Part shown: positions 48,011 through 58,831 of the stretch, in pieces
Position numbering within the stretch: the first letter of the stretch is position 1
How the letters are laid out: every line of letters begins with the position of its first letter
Assembly (NCBI GenBank): GCA_019914995.1
Contig: CM034127.1
Span: forward strand, 2,480,001 to 2,544,000
Direction of reading: 5' to 3'
Origin: Acanthochlamys bracteata
Lineage: Eukaryota; Streptophyta; Magnoliopsida; Pandanales; Velloziaceae
DNA: 64,000 bases
Notes under the pieces: model-generated
The model's database searches: none
What the model saw: the letters and a program-made list of their open reading frames with translations, nothing else
Told to the model about the DNA's origin: nothing
Program-made: the position numbers and the translations under genes

Positions 48011-50310
48011 CTAGCAATTAGAAACTAAATGATAGCATCAACGTACTTATTCAGTCCCCTGGTAGTAAGTTTTCTTTCGCCCTTTATCCTTTCATTTTCT
48101 TTGTTTCCTAATTTCTGATAACACGGCATATCCTCCAATAATAGTTAAAAGTCCAGGAAACAAAAGGCTTCCAAACCTGATTTCTCAAAGCATCACTCTG
48201 AAATATACAAGTCCAAAGATCCGTTCCTTCAATTACATCATCTTTTCTATATCAGAAAAAAGATGCAGAAAAGAATACTAAAAAATAGTTAATGTACTCC
48301 CAATAAATCCTTAAAAGTGAGATGTTAGGACTAAATATTAGATACATATCTTTTATAAGAGAAACCTCTTTTTAAACTAAGAAACCTTGTTTGTTTCACA
48401 CCACAGTTTAAAAATAATACAAAATATTTCATATTCATGTAGAGGAACAAAATAACAACATTGACGTAGCAAGTCGAACAAATGCATTTGTTTAAGAGCC
48501 ATCAAAAAATTATTTGAAAGAACATATAAAAACAATGAAGAAAGTTCTCGAGTACTCACGTAGTTATAATATTTAGTTCAAAAGATAAAAAGATCACCTA
48601 GCATACAACTAGTCACAGAATTAACTGTTCTACTGTAAAAGCTCTCCTACAGAAAAATGACTTGATATATCCTTCCCTTACCAGAAATACGACACTGATT
48701 AATCTTTACTCTCAAAAGTGCAATGAATTGAACCATGAAAAGGACCGTCAAAAAGTTTTCAAAGATACCTGCTTTGGAAGATGGTTAATCAATAAACAGG
48801 AACCTGCTTTGAAAAGATCAACATCTATTAACCATGTAAACTTTGTATCTTAACAGTGCATTGAAAATGAGAATCTATATTTAAACGTCAAAATGACATC
48901 TCACAACTTTCACAGACCACTTGAACCAAAATGTACTCCCTCTCCTGAAGATGTCTGTGGACAATGCTGCTTTTCTATTTTTCTGTTCTGGTCATGGAAT
49001 TAAGACATCAAATTTACGACACAAGCTTATCTTTTTATTTAATAAAACATCTGGATGATGTTCCAGCCCCTCAAACACCATATATACTTCAATCCTTGCA
49101 AGATCATGGGGCCTTGTCAAGGGGCCACTCCTCATTTAAGTCCTGTTTGTGAACTGGACCATCCCTTGCCCTACACTTGATGCCACTTTCCTTGTACTTA
49201 TGTACATTGTCCGCATAGAATCCATAAATATCATACCTAGATAGAACTTATCAGGTAAACTGCCGGACCAAATAGATCCTTTTCCCAAAATGGGTCAGGC
49301 CATGCTCAAATATTGGCCTGCTTACATACTAGCCTTGACCCATATATAGCTAGTCAGGCTTCAGTGGAAACCTCCAGAGTAAAGAATTACTTTCCAAGGT
49401 CCACATAAGAAGGAATTCCTTCCTCCTCACATGGATAAAAACCAATTAACACAAAACTGTCGAAAAGGATAAATCAACCAAAGGGGTGCACCTTGGAAGT
49501 CTTAATCATGGTATATGGAAATTTATTTTTCTAATATCACATATCCTACAAGACAAAAGTTGCAAACTACCCAACTTGTCAATAATATTGACACTTATTG
49601 ACAAAGCATTGGTTCCCTCAGAAGAATGTGCTTGAAAACAAGCAGAAAACGAATACATCTCTAATGAACAAAGAAAACGAAACAAAAACCATTACTAATG
49701 TAGCAGAACCACAGAGAAGTTCAACAGATAGAGCAATACAGCGAATCATCAATAGCATATCACCTTATCTAACTAAAAAGCTGTAAAGAAAACCATCATG
49801 ATCTAATTGCATAGCATTACAAAAGGCCATTCTGATATTCTCAGAGCACCAAAAACTCCAAGATTCACTCAGTAAGACGGTAAAAGTGGTGATGAATATA
49901 CCCAATCAATCTAATAAGATGAAGATGTTACGTCAGTTGCAACAAATCACTACAAAATACCATGCTGAAGTTCACAGTACAACAAAAGAACAAAGGAGTT
50001 CAATCTAGGAACCATATATCTACAAGCAGTACTAGATTAGACTGGTAACTAAGCTAAAATAAACACATACTACCACAAAGGCAATGCAGTTAATTTACCA
50101 TGCACAGTAAAAGTGTCAATTAGTCACCGATAACATGAAGTTCAGGTGAAATCAGCAAAATACAACAACAAACTGCACCTTCTTAATCAACCACTCACAA
50201 AATGGGACAGGAGAGATAAAGAATATCATCAGAATAAGAGCATAAAATTTCAAAACCTAAAATGCAATAAAGAAGTATCATAGTATATTAAAGAATATAT
50301 CAACCTTTAA

Positions 50311-51130
50311 ACAAAATAAAACTTAAAAGAGAGTATAACACAGTAAACACCATGCCAGATCACATTCTGTAAAAACAGATACATGTACCCTGGGACAGGA
50401 TATTGTCATTCTCTGCATATGCCACCAACAAACCAATACTACCAATATAACCAAAGGCATAAATCCTAATAGGCCCTGTTTCGTTATTGAGTGGAAATTT
50501 GCTTTTTGGAAAATGGTCTTTCCAAATGCCTTTAGAGAATCCAATTTTCATTTGCTTTTCAAGACTTGCTTCTAAAAGTACTTCTCCTTTAGGTCCTGGG
50601 TCCAATCCAAGGTTTAAAGAATACTTCCCAAACATAGATTGCAAATCAGTTCTTGAAAAGTAAAAACTCACCATTACATGGTTTCCAACCCAATACCAAA
50701 CAGAGCCTTAGGAGATAAGTAATCAATAAAATAAATTTAAAAGAGAGTATAGAACAGCAAACCACCATGCCAGACCATGTTCCATAAAAACAGAATCTGG
50801 GACAGGAAATTGTCATTCTCTGATTGCCATATGCCATCAACAAACCAATACTACCAATATAATCAAAGGCATAAATCCTGATAGACTCTGTTCGGTATTG
50901 AGTGGATATTACTTTCTGGAAAAGGTCTTTTCAAAATGCTTTTAGAGAATCCAATTTTCATTTGGTTTTCCAGACTTGCTTCTGAAAGTGTTTGTCCTTC
51001 ATGTTGTGGGTCCAATCCATGGTTTACTTACCAAACATTAGATTAAAAAATCAGTCCCCGAAAAGCAAGAACTCTCCATTACATGGTATCCAACCCAATA
51101 CCAAATGGAGCCTTAGGAGATAAGCAATCA
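50311..51130. repeat. Tandem duplication of about 410 bp, each unit carrying a MITE
   Basis: Unit A (50311-50728) and unit B (50729-51130) share ordered blocks: AAAAGAGAGTATA, CACCATGCCAGA, GGGACAGGA, CAAACCAATACTACCAATAT, GAGAATCCAATTTTCATTTG, CCAACCCAATACCAAA and GAGCCTTAGGAGATAAG. Within each unit a segment (about 50469-50710 and 50880-51115) has inverted termini, TAGGCCCTGTTT..TATTGAGTGGA against the complement of TCCAACCCAATACCAAACAG, as in a Tourist-like MITE. The whole lies in the putative intron of a minus-strand transcript. Confidence 0.75.
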
Positions 51131-51504
51131 ACTAATGACCAATAAAGCAAAAATCATACTGAATACCAAGATCACATTGTTTTGTAGAAATTCTAACTTA
51201 AATTTTGATTCTGAAGCACCAACGATCTTCCATGTCACAATCACCAATGAAATTAAACTGAGAGAACCGAACCCACTGAAATTCTTAAAGGAACTTCCAG
51301 GAACAACCAGAATAACAAATACAAGCACAACTTTGTTGAATTCCGACAACAGGAGCTCCCAAACATGGGAATAGTGTTTCAACAGAAACCCAAAGAAATC
51401 AGACAAATCAATAACAAACAATCTGCAAGACTCAACAGAACCTATCCTCAATCATAATCAAAGGTAAAACCAATGACGAAACACGCAGAAGGAATTCATA
51501 CCAT

Positions 51505-51764
51505 ATGTAACAGAAATCCACGATCTTGAAATCCTTTTCTATTGACTTTAGCAACAGAGCATTACCGAATAATGGAGAAGAGAGATCGTTCACCGAGAAC
51601 TAGTTCTCCAATCGATCTAGTGTTCACCGGTGAGAAGGGTGAAAATCGAACACGAAAAGAGAAATCTCGCCGGCGATCAAATCTAGGGTTTCGCCGATTT
51701 ACTGGCTCCCATGCGCGGGAAAATAATTTGGTGAGAAGTGGCAGGTGGGTAAGAGGTATATATA
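51505..51764 (-). promoter_or_regulatory. Promoter and first exon of a minus-strand transcript
   Basis: On the minus strand TATATATA (51764-51757) is followed by a leader carrying a telo-box (AAACCCTAG at 51691-51683), a C/T-rich stretch and a good donor (ACATATG/GTATGA near 51503). These are the usual parts of a plant promoter plus 5' UTR exon. No recognisable protein-coding exon follows in 47-51 kb, so the product may be a short peptide or non-coding RNA. Confidence 0.45.
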
Positions 51765-51953
51765 GTAATATAGACCAGGTCTCCGAGTTCTAACTCGGTT
51801 ACTCGTTCTGTCGGTGCCCGAGTTCGTAAAATCTACGAAACGCGTAAATAAAACAATATTGCAACATCCGTTCGAATTTGACTTTATTCATCATAATTAG
51901 TCCCTAACAAATTAGGTTTACAATATTTGACCCCTAATGGAGCTATTATATAA

Positions 51954-52172
51954 TAAGAGCATATTTACCTTACCTATGCCTTAAACTCAATTTTTGAGGC
52001 CAAAATTTTTCACTTTCAATAACCACATCTAAAACTCTATTTTTAAACTCAATTTTAATATAAAAAAACCACAAAATTAAACTTACTTTCACCAATTATT
52101 TTTGAAGTAAACTTATTTTTTTTAAAACTCATTTTTTAGAATTTCACTTCTAAGAAAGTAAACACTTCCTAA
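51954..52172. mobile_element. Degenerate Tourist-like MITE, TSD TAA
   Basis: TAA then GAGCATATTTACC at the left, GTAAACACTTCC then TAA at the right. The ends are worn versions of the GGGCGTGTTTACC termini of the element at 31110-31355. The interior has repeated AAACTCA motifs and is non-coding. Confidence 0.55.
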
Positions 52173-52498
52173 GTGGGAAATAGAAGTTTGCAACAAGCAA
52201 CCACAATGCAACTTCAAAATTTCCTTCAAGTGTAAGTCTACCTGATAACAATTGAGTACATAAAAAGGTGAATGCAGAATGCTTTCATTACTTCAAAGTG
52301 GCATACATGAAACATTAACAGGATATTTCAATAATACACGTTCACAGAAGCGAATATGAGAGTATAACTACTTCTTAATACAAAGTGTCGAGAGGTATCT
52401 GAATATCTACATGTAACAAACTACACAAGAAGAGATTGTCACAAATAAAAAACTGCACAGGGTTCTCAAAACTAATATGCATTGGACACACTTGTTAT

Positions 52499-55400
52499 TT
52501 ATCCAAATACTTCCTGGTTACAAACAGGGCACACCTGAATCCAGATACACAGTCATTATAAAATTGCCAATAGTAATAATGATAAAGACATTTGACGTGC
52601 TTTAATTCAATAAGTAACACTACAATTATCACAATCATCAAGAAATCTGTAGATACACACTGCATCTCAAGGTATGTACTACATGATTATGCCTCATGAT
52701 TCATGAATAAGACCCTCCATTGGCTTACACTACTCTGCATGACTACGGAGATTCATGCTACCCTTCAACATGTTCAAGTGGTAGATATTTTAGGTGTCAA
52801 TACTAAGCTTTAACCAAAAAGTAAGATATACAAAGAAAATCCATTAGGACCTCTTCAACATTCATGACTCAATCACTCTCCAGACTTTTGATTCAGTGCT
52901 TACAGGATTTGCTCAATCCAAGGCATAAGCTATCTACTCCATACTAAGATTATTACCGAGAAAATAAATTTGAATATAGCTTTTAGTAAAATATGGATCT
53001 ATAGGTGCAAACTTTGCACAAAAGATTTCAAACCTCAGAATAAATATTCGATATCCAACACAAAGAAAAAGGAATATCAAATTGCAAGGGAGATATGGTT
53101 GTGGGAGTAGCGGAAGTACCTTCTTCATCTTCAGCCATCTAGTAACACAACTTGAATGGTAGCTATGGTTGCAAGGCAACCTGATTAGTTTATCTCTGTT
53201 CTTATAGTCCACAAAACAAATCACGCACCTATAGGCAGAAAAACCAATTGTTACCAATAAATGAAAAGCCCAACTAATCCCTATTGCTAGATACATAATG
53301 AAGACGGTAACCAAACTAGTGCTGTTGGAAGAACTTACATATCTGATGATCAAAGCTATACCCAACAATATATAAGAAGTATTATTGTTTTATGAAGAGC
53401 TTATATAATGATTAACAATATATAAGTAAGTACTACATAATTATTATTTATAAGCATAATTTTCCATCTTATATTCTATGGTATTTCATCAGCCAATCTA
53501 TTCATGTCAAAGACGATAGCTTGATCCACCATTATTTTTGTCCTCAACTGGAAACGCTTGAACTGTCTAAAATTTTTTCTTAGCAGCATCTTCATCTTAA
53601 TTCTTTGTGTCAAATAGGTTTACTACATCCTAAGAAAGATACACAAATAAGTCTACCGTGTAAGCTTGTCATAACCAATGTAAAAAAGTTGCATCTCATG
53701 CGCTCAAGGAAGAGCTAGCTTTATACAGGTGCAAGCTGTGTAATCCTTTCAAAGAATCTCAGGTAGAAAAGGTAAGGACTTGGGCCTACTACTTGCTAGC
53801 AACTAAGTAACATCTTAATCCAATATATGATGGTAGAAATGATGCTTGTTTGTAAAGATTTCATGGCAGTAGCTAGGATGGGGAAGGACCATCAATGGAT
53901 GTTCTGCCGAGATGTATAATGTTCACATTCCATGAGCTAACTAGGGAAGAATGTGTTTTTGCGCCTCCAAATAAGGACCAACAAAAATAAAAAGAAAGTA
54001 ACTTTCAACATGACCACTTCACATTGGCACGCCTACTCCTTCATATTGGCATAGCTTTAATTACTTGACAACCACATACCACAACAGACATTAGATGAGC
54101 ATAACAAAAACCTGTGCCTCTTGCCAACAAACAACGCTTTTCAAGTATAAATGCATAGCCACAGAAGTTTCACATCCAACTTACTCAGAAATGCGACATT
54201 TTAGTAGTGCAATATAGCTAACAAAGTTTCAAGATCTTGGAACAAGTACCCGCAAAGTACATAGAGGCTTTACTCTATACTTCACAGGAAAGAGAAAGCA
54301 CATATAACAATGCAATGGATATTCAATTACTCTACGCCTAAATAGAATGAGGAAACCATAGTGTTGAACAAGGAATAAATCAACTTTTAAATGAAAAAAC
54401 GTTATAACAAAAGCCATACTCCTCATGTTTCTCTTTTCTTGAGAAGAATCCTGTTTTATATGTCTCTGTTGGCAAGAAGGATATAAGATCATCAGGCAGC
54501 CCTATGCTTTCAGTAACTATGGCTTCACCTACCTATTGTAATTCCTAAGCAAACAAACCTGCTTCAGTGAGGAAACAGAATGATATAGGAAACATATGCA
54601 GAGTCAATAAAAACAAATTGCAGAATACAAATTTCATATTTGATTAATTGATCTTCCAAAATCTCCACTAAGGTTGTTGTATAAATTTCATCAACATACG
54701 CAAGTTCCTACCTTGAACATAGCAAACAAACTCATTGAGTCCTAAGATCGGAACAATGACTACATGCAGGAGTATGGGCTCAACTATTCAAATTGCCACA
54801 CCTAAGGAATGCGTATTTATGTCTATCAGGAGGGGTGAAAGAAAGAATCATTCATAATGATTTGCTCCTGGAAGCAGGCAGCAGCTTCAGAAAACCTTCT
54901 ACATGACTGCGATGTCCCAAGTTCCTTTTTTACTCATGACACCAAGCCCCAAACAGAAGTATGAGTTACTTAAAACTGTTTCTTAAAACAAGGGTGGTGG
55001 ATCAGAACCTTACTCTTAACATCATTCTTTGTGAAGGATAATTGATGAAATCTGACAACTACTGTTTAAAACTAGAAAATACACCACAACTAATCCTCAA
55101 ATATAATCTAAGTTTAACTATGCCATCAACAGCTTTAGTGTTCTATTATAGCATCATGGGTTTTAAGATTTTCGAAATCATCTGTAACAGGTTATGCAAG
55201 CATACCTCATAAGTCATATTCTCTGGATTAACATCATCTTGCCTAGCCACCTATTTAGTATTTGTATCGAGATCATAATCAGCAGATAATACTTAAAAAT
55301 GAAAAAAAAAAGAAGTAATACTAGAAAGGTCTCATCGAAGAGGGGAGGGAATCTTACTTGAGAAGTGCTTGCAAAATCTTGTTGTGCATTTAAGCGAGAA

Positions 55401-56319
55401 GGCTCTTCTATTGGTACTAAACCATATTCATGAAACAATAACAAGGTGCCCAAACAATGCAATGGTCATAACAAAGATTAGTGAGATTGAGATTAGAATA
55501 AAAGACCTGTATAAACTTTGCAAGTAGCCTTCCACTTTTATCAAAAAGAGCTACAAAAGCATCTATTAGTTATCTAGTAGAAATATTGGTTAGAAATTTT
55601 ATAGGAAAAACACCTAGATCATATCAATTTGAAACATCTACCTCATATTTTTATTAGGATCTACTCAAATGCATGTATAGAAGGAAAAACATTTATGATG
55701 TTGTGTGTAGAATTCATCTAATAACCAGATAGAATAAATGATGACTGATATGAAGCAATCACGTATACCAGTTTCTCTACCAAGAGTATGTGAAAGCGAA
55801 GGGTTCGTAAGTTCTGACTCCAGTATTTCTCTAGCTAATGCTTCACCAAGTGCTACCTGTGTTTCAACATCTACAGAAGGAGCCCCTTCTCTTCTACCTA
55901 GTTCATGATCATGTTTTTGTCTGGAGCTACTTCTTGAAGAAGCTTCTGCTCTCTCAATCTGAGCACTTCTTTGAAGTGATTGATATACACCTTCCTGCAC
56001 GAAAAAAGTATGATAACGAACCTGAAATCTACAAAAAAATGTATATAATCTACTTATTAGTTTTTTGTTATACAACTTTGATAAAACTGCATATCATGCC
56101 CATCCTTATTAAGACTGAAAATGATGCTTTTGTCCATTTGGACAGTAGCTACGGACTTTGAAAATGTCAATGCCAGAACCACAACATATCCTGGATACGC
56201 AAACAAATGTTTTGATACTTAAAAAGAATGTACGTTTTGATTCATTTATTTATGTTCCCAGAGGGCAGAGGCCTTTTTTTTAATTCTTATTCTTCTTTCT
56301 TTCTTTCTTTTTTTATACA

Positions 56320-56354
<35 letters not shown>

Positions 56355-57110
56355 TTGGGAGAATCACCAAAGGTTACTTGAAATTTTTCCAGCAAAATGT
56401 TATAAACATAAGGCAAAATTACCACCCACAACAAAAGATCCTGGCATTAATGAACACATTTTCTAGAAGAACTACATACTTGATACTTTGATAAACCATC
56501 ACAGGAGTACTTGTCACATAGGAGATCTTCATACTATAGCAACTAGAAGGACCTACCTCAAACATTAGAAGAATAAGAAATATGGATAAGAAGTTCTTTC
56601 AGGTAATTTGCAAGCATAGGAAACTAATGCATCTAGTCAGACAAAATGATTGAATGATATCCTCTGTCAAGTATATCAAATATTTGTATTAGGATAGGAT
56701 AGTCTTATGTGTTGTAAGACTATATATAGTCTCCAAACCCTACCTTGTAATACGCTCTTTTGGTTTTGATATTTAGAATTGAGAGCCGGCTGCTCCGGCG
56801 GCACCGCCGTGGGTGGTCCTTATTTAAATTACCTAACATCCTCAACAACATATTATGTTACTTCATCATGTTTCGATAGGTTTCACTTAGTAGAATTAAC
56901 TCCTAATTCAAAGGAAAAATAGGATGAGAAACACTGATAAAATTAAAAGCATATGATTTAACAGTGAAAGAAAGTTACAAACACCAACAATAGGTAGCAG
57001 GCCATAGTGTAATTCACCTGATCCTGAATGAACTCCGTTAGTGAAAGACTGTCCCAATCAGTATAAAAGGGCCCCAAACTTCTCCTCCACCAGACCTGGG
57101 ATTGGACCAT
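52499..57110 (-). CDS. BIG BROTHER-like RING-H2 E3 ligase, reading frame possibly damaged
   Basis: Probable E3 ubiquitin ligase; BIG BROTHER family members restrict organ growth. Exons: 57171-57018 (with leader), 55994-55769, 55416-55358, 55250-55206, 54544 or 54532 to 54420, 53228-53120, 52534-52499; phases agree throughout. The C-terminus is a complete C3H2C3 RING: CVICFVDY, then RLPCNHSYHSSCVTRWL, then VCPVCNQEVFG and stop. Before it come NPENMTYE and LPTETYKTGFFSRKEKHEE, family hallmarks. The N-terminal half is Ser/Glu-rich and charged. Two problems appear. Exon 5 from its first acceptor reads GAA TTA CAA TAG, a stop; using that TAG as acceptor, 12 nt on, restores an open frame (about 222 residues) minus part of the conserved ELxxLGEA segment. 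In addition a longer upstream frame from ATG 57165 ends at TGA 57058, out of frame with the ATG at 57110 used here. It may be a real gene with unusual splicing, or a young pseudogene. Confidence 0.7.
56322..56354 (+). repeat. (TTA)n microsatellite in a RING-gene intron
   Basis: Eleven consecutive TTA units in the intron between the first coding exon and the exon at 55994-55769. Confidence 0.85.
56680..56860. mobile_element. LTR-retrotransposon fragment (possible solo LTR piece)
   Basis: TTAGGATAGGATAGTCTTA, then TATATATAGTCTCC, CTTGTAATACGCTC, and finally GAGAGCCGGCTGCTCCGGC. This order of a TATA-like region, a start region, a TTGTAAT signal and a GAGAGCCGGC(T)CCGG end is like many plant copia LTRs. 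No boundaries or target duplication could be fixed. It lies in a RING-gene intron. Confidence 0.4.
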
Positions 57111-58831
57111 TTACATAATGCTCATACACAGGCTTCTTTCCCTTTGTCTCAAACTCCATTCCCATCACTACCTTCATCCAGAAAAAAGTCTTCCTAACAG
57201 GATTTGATGTATGAAGATGTAGAGAACTAATCACTGGGCATACATATCTTAACAGGAATCAAACATATGACATGCACCTTAAAGTCAAATATTGGCGACA
57301 TCTAAAGCTGGTACTAAGGAACCTAAATATTAGCTCCTTGACATTTCAAAGGAATGTTTGGTGCTTCTAGCACAATGGTTTACGACTTTCGAGAAATGTT
57401 ATGCAAATGAAAACCAAACACGAAAAATTACATTTTAAAGAGTAATGTTTCACAATTTTTGGGAAACCATGATCCATCATCCTAACCTTTTAAAGTCCTA
57501 ACCTTTCTGAGAAAGGTTTTAACTTTTCCCTTCTATTTCTCAGCTGGCTACTACAATCAACTTCTCTGTCACAACTTTCACATATACAATAAGAAAAAAC
57601 ACAGATCAAGAACATTCTATGCCCACATCACTCTAAATTCATATACCTAAACCTCAAATCACAAATTTCCGAATCATATATATACAAAATCAAAAGAAAA
57701 AGAGTTCACTTACAAATACAGTTCCATCAAATTACACAGAAACAATAAGTAAAAAGGAAAAATCGAAGAACAAGATGTCCAGCTTCTAAATCTAGAACAG
57801 AGATAACGAAACGAACAGGTAATTTTGTAGTAGACCTTATTGAGGCGGACAGGTTCTTCAATTCAATTCTCTGCTGTAAGAAAGTCCCTTCCGCCACAAA
57901 CCGAATCAACCATAGCACTCTCTGCGTATATAGAGACGGTTATTGGCAATTCTTCCGACTTACTAACCAGCACTGACTGTACCAGTTAATAGTTTAATGG
58001 TCATACGAGCTGAAGCCCAGCGTGGAAAACGTTTTCAGCAGTTGACTAATAAGCGTCAACGCCATTGTTATCAAATGAATCAACATCAGTAAAGCTAGTA
58101 ATTAAAAAACGGTGCAGCTCTTTATCTTAATCAGACTTGACTAACTAGTTCTTACACAAAGATCCCAACGCAGGAAACTTCATTATGTATGTCCAAAGAT
58201 TTCCTTGAGTTTCTGGTGCCGGTCTTTTCACGTATTTGATAACGTTGGTTCATCTGCTTCAATTAGAAAGACAAGCATCGACAAGTCTTGCGAGTTATTT
58301 CTTAGTAGTCTTCCAGAAAGATGAGCACTTGTTCTGTTCATATATGAAAATCCAATTCATACATGATAACAATGTTTTACAAATCTCAAGCTTGCTGCTT
58401 ACTTAAACGGAAAAACATAGAAAAGAAAATGATAGCCGTCAAATAGTGAATGAATAACATTTAACTCTGATGTTGCTTAACTAGTTAAATATGAAACTTA
58501 TCAAGAATTCCCACTAATCAATAAATCAATACAGCTGCACTCTACTAACAAATTGTGCATTTGTTACAGACACATACAGTGATACATAGAACTGCATGGA
58601 CGTATACATCTTTTCCTACCTATATGGCTATATGTGTAATCCACGTGAACAAGAACTTTGCTGAATTTCAGCAATAAAAAGAATAAAAGAATCTCTAAGT
58701 AAAATGAATGTGTTGTAACTTTTCCTGTGTTGCGTAAGAAAGAATATTTAGCCAATCTCCTGTAAGATGGATGAATGAATGAATGAATGAATGAATGCAG
58801 CAACATATCAATCGAACAACTTCATGTATTA
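57111..58831. other. RING-gene leader and promoter, then SCL28 3' side
   Basis: A leader intron (57835-57172) and 5' UTR exon ending at 57836 belong to the RING gene; CTATATAC on the minus strand at 57927-57933 is its likely TATA box. About 57950-58766 shows no gene. The final stretch is the SCL28 3' UTR with a GAAT repeat. Confidence 0.5.
58767..58797 (+). repeat. (GAAT)n microsatellite in the SCL28 3' UTR
   Basis: Seven tandem copies of GAAT/ATGA, 35 nt beyond the stop codon of the GRAS gene. Confidence 0.85.

Larger units (their letters stand above)
47591..52498. other. Region without recognised protein gene
   Basis: It contains the putative transcript parts, the MITE-bearing tandem duplication and a MITE at 51954-52172, plus the 3' UTR side of the RING gene. 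The 107-codon minus-strand frame at 51128-51451 is hydrophobic and matches no family I know. Confidence 0.5.

Noticed and set aside
50323..50843. Minus-strand frames (73, 104 and 65 codons) sharing repeated peptide segments
   Set aside because: They are translations of the MITE-bearing tandem duplication, not genes.
51128..51451. 107-codon hydrophobic minus-strand frame
   Set aside because: Falls in the putative intron behind the 51.5-kb promoter; hydrophobicity follows from T-rich sequence and no family was recognised.
52934..53368. Apparent membrane-anchored RING protein from an unspliced 144-codon frame
   Set aside because: The hydrophobic start is intron sequence; the RING exon begins at 53228 after a clear acceptor and joins the upstream KHEE exon in phase.
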